Shown here: piece after piece, positions 20,914 to 28,656 of the stretch
Layout of the letters: every line of letters begins with the position of its first letter
Numbering within the stretch: position 1 is the first letter of the stretch
Source of the DNA: Novosphingobium sp. 9U
GTDB taxonomy: Bacteria; Pseudomonadota; Alphaproteobacteria; Sphingomonadales; Sphingomonadaceae
Direction of reading: 5' to 3'
Length of the DNA: 64,000 bases
Assembly: GCF_902506425.1 (NCBI RefSeq)
Contig: NZ_LR732537.1
Coordinates: forward strand, 21,983 to 85,982
The notes under the pieces: generated by a model
The model's database searches: none
What the model was told of the DNA's origin: nothing
The model's input: only the letters and a program-made list of their open reading frames with translations
Made by a program: the position numbers and the translations under genes

Positions 20914-21450
20914 ATGGATGATACCGATCCCCCCGAGCCCCTGCCGCTGAGCATGAGCGGCGCGCTGCGCGAGAACATCGAAACTTTGAGTGCCCGCTCG
21001 CGTGCGGAAGCGGCGAACGCGCCGGTGTCGCACAAGATCGCCGACAGGATCACGCGCTTTACCGGTTCGATGACCTTCGTTCTGATCCACCTGGCGCTTT
21101 TCGGCTTCTGGATCACCGCCAACACCATCGGCATCCCGGGTGTGCCCAAGTTCGACGAAAGCCTTGTGGTCCTGGCGATGGAAGCATCGGTGGAAGCCAT
21201 CTTCCTCTCGACGTTCGTGTTGATCAGCCAGAACCGCATGGCCGAGCGGCAGAACCGCAGCGCCGACCTCGACCTGCATATCAACCTCCTCGCCGAGCAC
21301 GAGCTGACGCGCTTGGCGATGCTGCTGGAGCGCGTGGCGCGCAAGCTGGAGGTGAAGGTCGATGATCTGGAACTCGCTGAAATCGAGGCGGATGTGGAGC
21401 CCGAGGTGGTGCTGGATGCCTTGGAGGGGCGAGGGACCGGATCCTCTTGA
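20914..21450 (+). CDS. DUF1003 family membrane protein
   Basis: The 178-residue protein has a cytoplasmic N-terminal part, two membrane segments (around residues 48-70 and 80-105) in the DUF1003 pattern ADRITRFTGSMTFVLIH...FISQNRMAERQN-like (here VLISQNRMAERQNRSADLD), and a charged C-terminal helix with NLLAEHELTRLAMLL. The family is widespread and uncharacterised. ATG at 20914 lacks a clear ribosome site; ATG at 20953 is possible. Its start region faces the dehydrogenase operon. Confidence 0.85.
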   Translation: MDDTDPPEPLPLSMSGALRENIETLSARSRAEAANAPVSHKIADRITRFTGSMTFVLIHLALFGFWITANTIGIPGVPKFDESLVVLAMEASVEAIFLSTFVLISQNRMAERQNRSADLDLHINLLAEHELTRLAMLLERVARKLEVKVDDLELAEIEADVEPEVVLDALEGRGTGSS

Positions 21451-21664
21451 GATTATAATACCATTGCCATGCCCGCGGAGGCGGAAATCCGTCTCCGGTA
21501 CTTCTCTGCCCCGGCGCCTCGTTGATGCACAGTTCTTGAGGTACGCGCCGCTTTGGCTCTCGCCGCAATGCGCATCCCGAGGTCAGGCGATGGATCCCCG
21601 CTTTCGCAAGGATAACGAGTAGAGGGTTCATAGGTCGGCTTGCGGTGGATGATGGTGCTTGCCA
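21451..21664. repeat. Intergenic region with degraded repeat sequence
   Basis: This 214-base gap between convergent DUF1003 and ino1 genes holds two arms, CCCGCGGAGGCGGAAATCCG (21473-21492) and TGGATCCCCGCTTTCGCAAGG (near 21591-21611, quoted here only in part as GGATCCCCGCTTTCG), that resemble the ends of a dispersed sphingomonad repeat. No gene is supported. Confidence 0.4.
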
Positions 21665-22768
21665 TCACCCAGCGATAAACGCCTCAAGCCGGTTGAACGC
21701 CTCGTCGTCGGTCATCTGCTCGGGCGGGTGCTTGCAGAAGTAGGCCGCTGCCGGATCGATCGGTCCAGCCAGCCCGCGCTCGGCGGCGATCTTGGCGCAG
21801 CGGATCATGTCGATCGCGACGCCGGCCGAGTTGGGGCTGTCCTCCACCGAAAGGCGCAGTTCCAGGTTCATCGGCACGCCGCCGAACATGCGGCCTTCCA
21901 TGCGCAGGAAGCAGACCTTGTTGTCGTTCTGCCAAGCGACGTAGTCGGAGGGGCCGACGTGGATGTTCTCGTCCTCGATGCGGGTGGCAGCGACCGACTG
22001 CACCGCCTCCGTCTTCGACTCCTTCTTGGACGCCAGGCGCTTCCTCTCAAGCATGTTGAGGAAGTCGGTGTTGCCGCCAGTGTTGAGCTGATAGGTGCGG
22101 TCCACCGTCACCCCACGCTTCTTGAACAAGTCGGTCAGCACCCGGTGCGTGATCGTGGCGCCCAGCTGGGCCTTGATGTCGTCACCGATGATCGGCACGC
22201 CCGCCTCGGCGAAGCGGCGGGCCCAGTCGGGATCGCTGGCGATGAACACAGGGATGTTGTTCACGAAGGCAACGCCGGCCTTCAGGGCGCATTCGGCGTA
22301 GAACTCGGTCGCCTTTTGGGAGCCGACGGGCAGATAGTTCATCAGCACGTCGGTCTTGGTTTCGCGCAAGGTCGCGATGACCTCTTCCTCGGTGGCCTCG
22401 GGCGCGTCGGCGACGACGAAGGTGCGGTCGTCGGGGTAATCGGCCATGTGCTCGGCGACGCCATCCAGGAGCCGGCCCATCTGAACTTTCGCGCCCGTGG
22501 GCGTGATCGTCTCGCAGAACACGGTGGTGCAATTGGGCTTGGCGAAGACGGCATCGGCAATGTCCTGGCCGACCTTGCGCTTGTCGATGTCCCAACCGGC
22601 GACCAGGTGTATGTCGCTCGGCACGTAGCCGCCGAGTTCGTAGTGCATCAAGCCGATCGTCTCGTTGGCGCCAGCGCGATAGTGCTCGATCCCTTGGGCG
22701 AGCGAGCTGGCGCAATTGCCGATGCCGACGACGGCAACGTTGATCCCGTGCGGATGAGGCGAAAGCAT
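21665..22768 (-). CDS. ino1: Inositol-3-phosphate synthase, actinobacterial type
   Basis: The 367-residue enzyme is predicted to turn glucose-6-phosphate into inositol-3-phosphate with NAD. It shows the Rossmann motif AVVGIGNCASSLAQGIEHY and the family blocks GWDIDKRKVG, DVLMNYLPVGSQKA, IIGDDIKAQLGAT and LNTGGNTDFLNML. The short form resembles the mycobacterial enzyme more than the larger eukaryotic form. AAGGAG precedes the ATG. It is the last gene of the leftward operon with the glycosidase, methyltransferase and histidine phosphatase, so inositol is probably an ingredient of the product made here. Confidence 0.93.
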   Translation of the reverse strand: MLSPHPHGINVAVVGIGNCASSLAQGIEHYRAGANETIGLMHYELGGYVPSDIHLVAGWDIDKRKVGQDIADAVFAKPNCTTVFCETITPTGAKVQMGRLLDGVAEHMADYPDDRTFVVADAPEATEEEVIATLRETKTDVLMNYLPVGSQKATEFYAECALKAGVAFVNNIPVFIASDPDWARRFAEAGVPIIGDDIKAQLGATITHRVLTDLFKKRGVTVDRTYQLNTGGNTDFLNMLERKRLASKKESKTEAVQSVAATRIEDENIHVGPSDYVAWQNDNKVCFLRMEGRMFGGVPMNLELRLSVEDSPNSAGVAIDMIRCAKIAAERGLAGPIDPAAAYFCKHPPEQMTDDEAFNRLEAFIAG

Positions 22769-22778
22769 AGGGATCTCC

Positions 22779-23717
22779 TTAGACGGCAGCGGGCTGGAGG
22801 AGAGGCGAGGGGGCGACGGTGGCGGACTTGGGCGCGTAGCGCTCGATCATCTGCCCGCAGAAGTCGGCGAACCCTTGCGTGTCATGCGGCGGGCTGGTGT
22901 GATGCGCGCCGGGGCCCAGATGCTCGGGCGTGAAGCAGAAAGTGACGGTGACGTCGAAGTCCTGCAGCGCCTCCATCTGGCGGTCAAACCAGTCGAGCGC
23001 GTTGGGGCGGAAGCTGTCGGCCCACGACAGGCCGGTCCGCAAGTGCTTGGTGCCCAGCCGCTTCATCCAGGCGACGGCATCGTCGAGCCGCGGGTCATGG
23101 TAGTGGAACCACTGCATCAGGCCCATCTCGCCTGCAACCTGTGCATAGTGGTCCAGGCTGGGCTTGGGCGTGCCGTCCTCGCGGATCAGGCCCATGTAGA
23201 AGTGGCGGTAGTAGCTGGAGCCTTCCGCCTCGCGGTGGCGGGTGGTGGCGCCCCATTCCTGCGGCAGGTCGTACAGAGAGTACCAGAAGATGCGCGGCAC
23301 GCGGCCGACCAGCAGCTCGGCGGTGCGCTTGACGCCGAACTCCTGCACTTCCTCGGCACCGAATGAGCCGACCCCGACTTCGGTGACCCACACCGGCTTG
23401 TCGGGGCAGACCGCCTCGATCTCGGCGACCTTCTCGGGCCAGGCGTGGATCGGCCACAGGTTCCAGTCGAGCGGGAAACCATGCACCGCGACAACGTCAA
23501 CCGCGTCGAGCGCGCCATGCCCGCGCATGCGGTTCACCCAGGAAGGATCGATCGGCGACATGCCGCCCAGCACACGCAGCACGTCCGGATTGGCGGCGTG
23601 GATGGCAGCGCCCGCGCGCTTCACCAGGTCGCCGAAGATGGACCAGTCGGGATCGAGTTCCGGATCCCAGTGGGACTTGTTGTTCGGCTCGTTCCAGATC
23701 ATCGCGGCTTCGATCAC
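22779..23717 (-). CDS. Clan GH-A glycoside hydrolase-like protein with circularly permuted barrel
   Basis: The 312-residue protein starts almost at once with IWNEPN (residues 7-12, Glu10 as acid/base) and has a second catalytic-type Glu at 113 in VWVTEVG. The segments that normally come before the WNEPN strand appear at the C terminus instead: HLRTGLSWAD (225-234), VTVTFCFTPEHLG (256-268) and FADFCGQMIERYAP (283-296). The order therefore looks circularly permuted. GTG at 23717 overlaps the methyltransferase stop (GTGA) and AGGGGG lies upstream. Similarity is to beta-xylosidase-like enzymes; the substrate is unknown and it could act on the glycan made by this cluster. Confidence 0.8.
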   Translation of the reverse strand: MIEAAMIWNEPNNKSHWDPELDPDWSIFGDLVKRAGAAIHAANPDVLRVLGGMSPIDPSWVNRMRGHGALDAVDVVAVHGFPLDWNLWPIHAWPEKVAEIEAVCPDKPVWVTEVGVGSFGAEEVQEFGVKRTAELLVGRVPRIFWYSLYDLPQEWGATTRHREAEGSSYYRHFYMGLIREDGTPKPSLDHYAQVAGEMGLMQWFHYHDPRLDDAVAWMKRLGTKHLRTGLSWADSFRPNALDWFDRQMEALQDFDVTVTFCFTPEHLGPGAHHTSPPHDTQGFADFCGQMIERYAPKSATVAPSPLLQPAAV

Positions 23718-24544
23718 GGCGTTTCATTCCCCCTGCTTGGATACACGGCGGCTGGCCCGTACTTCTCGTAGGGCACTGGCGCTGTGCGGCACATGTAGAC
23801 TTCGGGCTCCGGCTGAGCCTCGATCGTGAACCCGGCTGCGCGTAGCATCCCGGCGCTGCAGGCCGCGTTAGGCGCCCACCAGTTGGTCCAGTCGTTGGCG
23901 AACGACTTCTCGATGAAGTGCATCTTCGGATAAGCCGGATCGTCGAAAATCGGCGAAGGCTTCCAAGTGCCCTCGACAAAGAAGGGGTGCTCCTCTGGCA
24001 CGTCGATCGTGTCGCGCGAACCCTGCTGCATCGTCTGGAACAGCATCATGTCGCCGGCCACGTGCTCGCGGATCAGGTCGAGCGCCAGCAACGGATGCCG
24101 CAAGTGATAGAGCACGCCCATGAAGATCACGAGGTCGAACTTCTCACCCAGTGCGCCGACATCGTAAACCGAGTGGTTGCGGTACTCGATGTCGCCGAAG
24201 CCCAGAGCATCGGATGCGAAGCGGGCCTGCGCCAGGTAGCGGTCGTCACTGTCGATACCAAGCACGCGAGCAGCGCCGCGACGCTTCATCTCGACCGAAT
24301 AGAAGCCGGCGTTGCAGCCGATGTCGAGCACGCTCTTGCCGGTGAGATCGGCCGGGATGACGTGGGCGAACCCTTCGTACTTGAAGCGGGGATAGTCGCC
24401 GAGGAAGTGATTGGGCGCGGTCGTAATGCCGTGTCCCAGGTCGATGTTCTGGAACCAGGGTCCGAGCGCTTCGACTTGCGCGCGGATGGCGGACGTGTCG
24501 TTGGCGCGGGCCCGATCGGACCGGGTAAGCGGCAGGCTACTCAT
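23714..24544 (-). CDS. SAM-dependent methyltransferase, TIGR04290-like
   Basis: The 276-residue protein has a class I SAM site (VLDIGCNAGFYSVEMKRRGA, with GIDSDDRYL as the acidic loop) and the wybutosine/TrmB-like order found in the TIGR04290 family: WFQNIDLGHGITTAPNHFLG before the core and YHLRHPLLALDLI after it. From memory that family sits beside glycosyltransferases; I could not check. The likely reaction is O-methylation of a sugar or inositol. Both ends overlap neighbours by four bases (ATGA with the phosphatase, GTGA with the glycosidase). Confidence 0.82.
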   Translation of the reverse strand: MSSLPLTRSDRARANDTSAIRAQVEALGPWFQNIDLGHGITTAPNHFLGDYPRFKYEGFAHVIPADLTGKSVLDIGCNAGFYSVEMKRRGAARVLGIDSDDRYLAQARFASDALGFGDIEYRNHSVYDVGALGEKFDLVIFMGVLYHLRHPLLALDLIREHVAGDMMLFQTMQQGSRDTIDVPEEHPFFVEGTWKPSPIFDDPAYPKMHFIEKSFANDWTNWWAPNAACSAGMLRAAGFTIEAQPEPEVYMCRTAPVPYEKYGPAAVYPSRGNETP

Positions 24545-25137
24545 GCATATGTCTCGTTCAAGCTCAGCACCTTGGCACCCCATGGGCCCACAGCCAGGCG
24601 CGTGACGGAGGCAGGGTCGATGTCGAAGCGGCCATAGTGGTCCAGGCTGAGGCCGAGCACGTGCGCGACGACGGCGCGGATGATGTCGCAATGGCTGACC
24701 ATGGCCACCGTCTGGCCGGACGAGTTGAGAGCGACGCTCTCGATATACCGCCACGCGCGCGCCTGTGCGTCGGCCATGCTCTCACCATTAGGAGCGACCG
24801 CGGTAGATCGCGCCTCGTTCCAGGTCGACCACTGTGGGTCGCCCTCAAGTTCCACGAAGGCACGGCCCGACCAGTCGCCGAAGTCGAGTTCGTTGAGCGG
24901 CGCCGCCACTTCGGCCGCGATGCCGTGCCGCTCGGCCACCGTGCGCGCAGTCTCCTGCGCACGCTGGACAGGGCTCGTGTGGATGGCGGCGATCGGCTCG
25001 CCGGCCAATCTGTCGGCCAGCGCGCTTGCCTGCCAGATGCCGTCGTGGCTGAGGGCGATGTCGGGTGTGCGCCCCGAAAGGATGCGGCCGAGGTGCGAAT
25101 GCGCTGCGTGACGGATCAGCAGGATCGTTGCAGTCAC
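24541..25137 (-). CDS. Histidine phosphatase family protein
   Basis: The 198-residue protein has the phosphoglycerate mutase-like motif LLIRHAAHSH (His as phospho-acceptor; Ala replaces the usual Gly of RHG), SPVQRAQETA, the acidic NELDFGDWSGR and the second catalytic His in MVSHCDIIRAV. Such enzymes remove phosphate from sugar phosphates or small molecules; a possible role here is dephosphorylating inositol phosphate or a glycosyl phosphate. GTG at 25137 with AAGGAGGAG upstream was chosen. It is the first gene of the leftward operon ending with ino1. Confidence 0.85.
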   Translation of the reverse strand: MTATILLIRHAAHSHLGRILSGRTPDIALSHDGIWQASALADRLAGEPIAAIHTSPVQRAQETARTVAERHGIAAEVAAPLNELDFGDWSGRAFVELEGDPQWSTWNEARSTAVAPNGESMADAQARAWRYIESVALNSSGQTVAMVSHCDIIRAVVAHVLGLSLDHYGRFDIDPASVTRLAVGPWGAKVLSLNETYA

Positions 25138-25271
25138 ATCTCCTCCTTCCGCCAGAAAGCACCCCCGCAGATACGGTCCATGCATCAACAAGGCGTGCCA
25201 AGCTTTGTTCCTGCATGAACTGCCTGTGCGCCAAATTGTTGCTGTGCATCGACCAACGGAAAAGTGCCGAA

Positions 25272-25283
25272 TAACAATTGTTA
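25272..25283. promoter_or_regulatory. Palindrome TAACAATTGTTA in the divergent promoter region
   Basis: A perfect 12-bp palindrome lies between the two divergent carbohydrate operons. It overlaps the candidate -10 box of the leftward EcfG-like promoter, so a protein bound here could block that promoter. Confidence 0.4.
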
Positions 25284-25298
25284 GTTCAAGATAGTTCC
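25273..25298 (-). promoter_or_regulatory. EcfG-like promoter candidate of the phosphatase-ino1 operon
   Basis: On the minus strand GGAAC (25298-25294) is followed after 17 bases by TGTT (25276-25273), close to the alphaproteobacterial general-stress consensus GGAAC-N16/17-CGTT. The leader to the first gene would be about 130 bases. Confidence 0.45.
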
Positions 25299-25309
25299 CG
25301 CGATATCTG

Positions 25310-25334
25310 GGAACAAAGAGGATGAAGAAGCTTT
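25310..25334 (+). promoter_or_regulatory. Possible EcfG-like promoter of the epimerase/glycosyltransferase operon
   Basis: GGAAC (25310-25314) is followed after 16 bases by CTTT, one mismatch from CGTT. Together with the leftward GGGAAC box it forms GTTCCC-N9-GGGAAC (25294-25314), so two -35 boxes stand back to back. The leader to the ATG at 25368 would be about 28 bases. Confidence 0.35.
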
Positions 25335-25367
25335 GTGGCTTCCGGACGCTACTTAGCGAGGGGACTC

Positions 25368-26492
25368 ATGGGCGAAACAGTGCTGATCACGGGCGGGGCG
25401 GGCTTCATCGGCTGCCACGTCGGACGCGAACTTCTGCGGCGCGGTCATCGCGTCATAGCGCTGGATAGCCTGATCGAGCAAGTGCACGGCGCCGATGCCA
25501 GCGGCACGCGTCCACCGTTCCTGGAGCCCGAGATCGAGCTGATCGAAGGCGATGTGCGCGATGGGGAGGCTGTCGCCAAGGCGCTCAAGGGTGTGGACAG
25601 CGTCATCCACCTCGCCGCCGAAGTCGGCGTCGGCCAGTCGATGTATGAGGTGGAGCGCTACACCTCCACTAACGACGTCGGCACCGCCGTGCTGTTCGAG
25701 CAACTGATCGATAACCCGGTTCGCCGCGTTGTCACTGCTTCGTCGATGAGCATCTATGGCGAGGGTCTCTATCGCGACGCCGATGGCGAGCTGGTGCAGG
25801 ATGCCGCGCGTGCGACCTTGCGTGATGGCCAAGCCAACTGGGAGCCGGTCGACAAGCAAGGCCGTCCGCTGACGCCGGTCGCCACGCCGGAGTGGAAGCA
25901 GCCCAATCTCTCCTCGATCTACGCGCTGAACAAGTACGTGCAGGAGCGCACCACCCACATCATGGCGCCGCCCTACGGCATCGAAGGCGTGTGCTTGCGT
26001 CTGTTCAACGTCTATGGCGCTGGCCAGGCGCTCTCCAACCCTTACACCGGTGTGCTGGCGATCTTCGCGTCGCGCTTCCTTAACGGCCAATCGCCGATGA
26101 TCTTCGAAGACGGCGAGCAGCGCCGCGACTTCGTGCACGTGCGCGACGTGGCGCGCGCTTTCGCGACCGCGCTGGAAAGCCCCGCAGCGCCCGGCGGCAC
26201 CTACAACGTCGGTTCGGGCCGCGACATCTCGGTCAAGCAGGTCGCCGAGGAACTCGCCAAGGCGATGGGCCGCAACGACCTCACTGCCGAGATCGTCGGC
26301 AAGGCGCGCATCGGCGACATCCGCCACTGCTTCTGCGACACCACCAACGCGCGTGAGCAGTTGGGCATTGAGGCGACCGAGGACTTCACCGAGGGCTTGG
26401 TCGAGCTCGCCGAATGGGTCGGCCAGCAAACCGCAACCGACCACGTCGAAAAGGCGCGCAAGGAGCTCGAAGCACGCGGATTGGTCGCATGA
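25368..26492 (+). CDS. NAD-dependent sugar epimerase/dehydratase (extended SDR)
   Basis: The 374-residue protein has the Rossmann motif TGGAGFIGCHVG (8-19), the SSMSIYGEG strand, the active-site pair in SSIYALNKYVQE (YxxxK), and DFVHVRDVA with the C-terminal NVGSGRDISV. It probably interconverts a UDP- or dTDP-sugar, with UDP-glucose/galactose 4-epimerase-like enzymes as nearest type. AGGGG precedes the ATG at 25368. It opens a seven-gene rightward operon in which each junction overlaps; the next gene starts within its stop (ATGA). Substrate cannot be read from sequence. Confidence 0.87.
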   Translation: MGETVLITGGAGFIGCHVGRELLRRGHRVIALDSLIEQVHGADASGTRPPFLEPEIELIEGDVRDGEAVAKALKGVDSVIHLAAEVGVGQSMYEVERYTSTNDVGTAVLFEQLIDNPVRRVVTASSMSIYGEGLYRDADGELVQDAARATLRDGQANWEPVDKQGRPLTPVATPEWKQPNLSSIYALNKYVQERTTHIMAPPYGIEGVCLRLFNVYGAGQALSNPYTGVLAIFASRFLNGQSPMIFEDGEQRRDFVHVRDVARAFATALESPAAPGGTYNVGSGRDISVKQVAEELAKAMGRNDLTAEIVGKARIGDIRHCFCDTTNAREQLGIEATEDFTEGLVELAEWVGQQTATDHVEKARKELEARGLVA

Positions 26493-27559
26493 CGCAGACC
26501 GTCCTCGTCACCGGCGGTGCCGGGTTCATCGGCTCTAACCTTGCCGACCGGCTTGCGTCCGAAGGTCACCGTGTGCGCATCTACGACGCGCTGATGCGGC
26601 CGGGCGTCGACCGCAACCTCGAGTGGCTGATCGAGCGGCATGGCGACAAGATCGAACCGGTGCTGGCCGATGTGCGAGAGCCGGAGAAGCTGGCGGCGGC
26701 GGTCGAGGGCGTGGACGCGGCGTTCCATTTTGCCGCGCAAGTCGCGGTGACCACCAGCATGGTCGATCCTGCGTCCGATCTGGCTATCAACATCAACGGG
26801 ACCTTCAACCTGCTCGAAGCTGCGCGCGCGCAGCCAAAGCCGGTGCCGGTCATCTTCGCCTCGACCAACAAGGTCTATGGCGATCTCGTGCAGTTCGGCT
26901 CGCATCTCACTGCACAGGGCCACTACCCCGAAGACGCGGAACTGGCAAAGCAGGGCGTCTCCGAAGCCCAGCCGCTCGACTTCCACACGCCGTACGGTGT
27001 GTCGAAGGGTGCGGCCGACCAGTATGTGCTCGACTACGCGCGCAGCTACGATCTGCCCACCGCGGTCGTGCGCATGAGCTGCGTCTATGGCGAACGGCAG
27101 ATGGGCACCGAGGACCAGGGCTGGGTCGCGCACTTCCTGATCCAGGCGCTGCAAGGCAATCCCATCACCCTCTACGGCGACGGCCACCAGGTCCGCGACG
27201 TGCTTTACGTCGGCGATGCGGTGGAGGCGTACCTCGCCGCGTGGCGCCAGATCGACAAGGTCAAGGGGCAGGTCTTCAACCTGGGCGGCGGGCCGGCCAA
27301 TGCGGTCAGCCTGCGCAATCTGCTCGACACCATGGCCGAGACGCTGGGTTGCCGGCTCGATGTGCGCTCGTCCGACTGGCGTCCGGGCGACCAGCGCTGG
27401 TTCGTCGCCGATACGCGCAAGATCGACGCCACGCTCGGCCTGCCCGAGAAGCTCGGCTGGCGCAGCGGCGTCGCGCGGTTGGCCGAATGGCTCGCGGCGG
27501 AGCGCGGGATCGATCTTCCCGCGCAGCCCGCTCCGCTCGCCACGGCAGGGGCACACTGA
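26489..27559 (+). CDS. Extended-SDR sugar epimerase, CDP-tyvelose 2-epimerase-like
   Basis: The 356-residue protein has TGGAGFIGSNLADRL (8-22), NKVYGD in place of the usual SSxxVYG, the catalytic HTPYGVSKGAADQYV, and the block MSCVYGERQMGTEDQGWVAHF typical of CDP-paratose/tyvelose 2-epimerase-like proteins. It likely epimerises a nucleotide sugar distinct from the product of its neighbour. Both ends overlap (ATGA upstream, TGATG downstream). It is part of the coupled operon; which sugar is made is unknown. Confidence 0.85.
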   Translation: MTQTVLVTGGAGFIGSNLADRLASEGHRVRIYDALMRPGVDRNLEWLIERHGDKIEPVLADVREPEKLAAAVEGVDAAFHFAAQVAVTTSMVDPASDLAININGTFNLLEAARAQPKPVPVIFASTNKVYGDLVQFGSHLTAQGHYPEDAELAKQGVSEAQPLDFHTPYGVSKGAADQYVLDYARSYDLPTAVVRMSCVYGERQMGTEDQGWVAHFLIQALQGNPITLYGDGHQVRDVLYVGDAVEAYLAAWRQIDKVKGQVFNLGGGPANAVSLRNLLDTMAETLGCRLDVRSSDWRPGDQRWFVADTRKIDATLGLPEKLGWRSGVARLAEWLAAERGIDLPAQPAPLATAGAH

Positions 27560-28656
27560 TGAGCCGACGCATCACGCGCCTGCTGATGACGGTCGATGCG
27601 GTCGGCGGTGTCTGGCAATATGCAACCGAGCTCGCCTGCGCGCTCCGCCCGCTCGGCTTCGAGACGGTGCTCGCCGTGCTCGGCCCGCCGCCCGCGCCCG
27701 AACAGCGAGACGCGATCAAGCGCTGCAAGGGCGTCAAGCTGGTCGAAACCGGGCTGCCGCTCGACTGGACGAGCGAGGCGACCTCGACCCGCCGCGCTGC
27801 TGCGGAACTCGCAGCGCTCGCCCGGCGCGAGAAGGTCGATCTGATCCACCTGAACTCGCCCGCGCTGGCAGCCGGGCAGGCCTGGTCCGCGCCGGTCGTG
27901 GCGGTGGCGCACGGGTGCCTGGCAAGCTGGTGGGACGCCGCGCGCACTGAGCCGCTCGATCCCGTTTTCGTCTGGCATCGCGAGATGATGGCGCAAGCCT
28001 TTCGCACCTGCGACCGCGTGATCGCGCCATCGGCCAGCTTCGCCGAGACGCTGCGCCGCATTTACGCTCTCCCGACCGCGCCGCAGGTGGTGTACAACGG
28101 ACGTGCGCTACCGGCCCGCGTGCGTGCGACTGCCGGCACCAACAGTGCACTCACCGCCGGACGGATGTGGGACGAGGTCAAGAACCTTGCCACGCTGGAC
28201 CAAGCGGCCGCCCTGATATCATACCCGTTCTGCGCTGCCGGCTCCTTGACCGCGCCGCACGGCGAAACCGCCAGCGCCAGCCACTTGCGCCTGCTCGGCC
28301 AACTCGATGCCGCTGCGTTCGCTGCCAAGCTGGAGCAACGTCCCGTGTTCGTCTCCGCCGCCACGTTCGAGCCCTTCGGCCTGGCCGTGCTGGAAGCGGC
28401 CGGTGCCCGTTGCCCGCTGGTGCTCTCCGACATCCCGACCTTCCGCGAACTATGGGACGGCGCCGCCGTCTTCGTGGATCCTCTCGATGCGCCGGGTTTC
28501 GCAAGTGCTGTCGAGGCCATCGTTCGTGATCCCGGCCGGCGTGATGCCCTGGGAGAAGCGGCGCATTCCCGTGCCCAGCGCTATGCGCCCGAGCGCATGG
28601 CAGGGCTAATGGCCGAGCACTACCGTGACCTCCTGGCGGCGAGGCTTGCGGCATGA
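27559..28656 (+). CDS. Glycosyltransferase, GT4-like (GT-B fold)
   Basis: The 365-residue protein begins with the GT-B start MTVDAVGGVWQYATELACAL, split here as TVDAVGGVWQYA, and shows a nucleotide-sugar-binding region with AGRMWDEVKNLATLDQAA, then the EX7E-type end SAATFEPFGLAVLEAAGARCP. It is predicted to use an activated sugar and retain configuration, in the cytoplasm. The start overlaps the epimerase stop and the stop overlaps the first CgeB-like gene, so production is coupled with them. Donor and acceptor are unknown. Confidence 0.85.
   Translation: MSRRITRLLMTVDAVGGVWQYATELACALRPLGFETVLAVLGPPPAPEQRDAIKRCKGVKLVETGLPLDWTSEATSTRRAAAELAALARREKVDLIHLNSPALAAGQAWSAPVVAVAHGCLASWWDAARTEPLDPVFVWHREMMAQAFRTCDRVIAPSASFAETLRRIYALPTAPQVVYNGRALPARVRATAGTNSALTAGRMWDEVKNLATLDQAAALISYPFCAAGSLTAPHGETASASHLRLLGQLDAAAFAAKLEQRPVFVSAATFEPFGLAVLEAAGARCPLVLSDIPTFRELWDGAAVFVDPLDAPGFASAVEAIVRDPGRRDALGEAAHSRAQRYAPERMAGLMAEHYRDLLAARLAA

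Noticed and set aside
25353..26444. 363-codon minus-strand frame opposite the first epimerase gene
   Set aside because: It shows only Leu/Val/Asp/Gly-rich mirror sequence, with no ribosome site and no motif; the epimerase on the plus strand is unmistakable.
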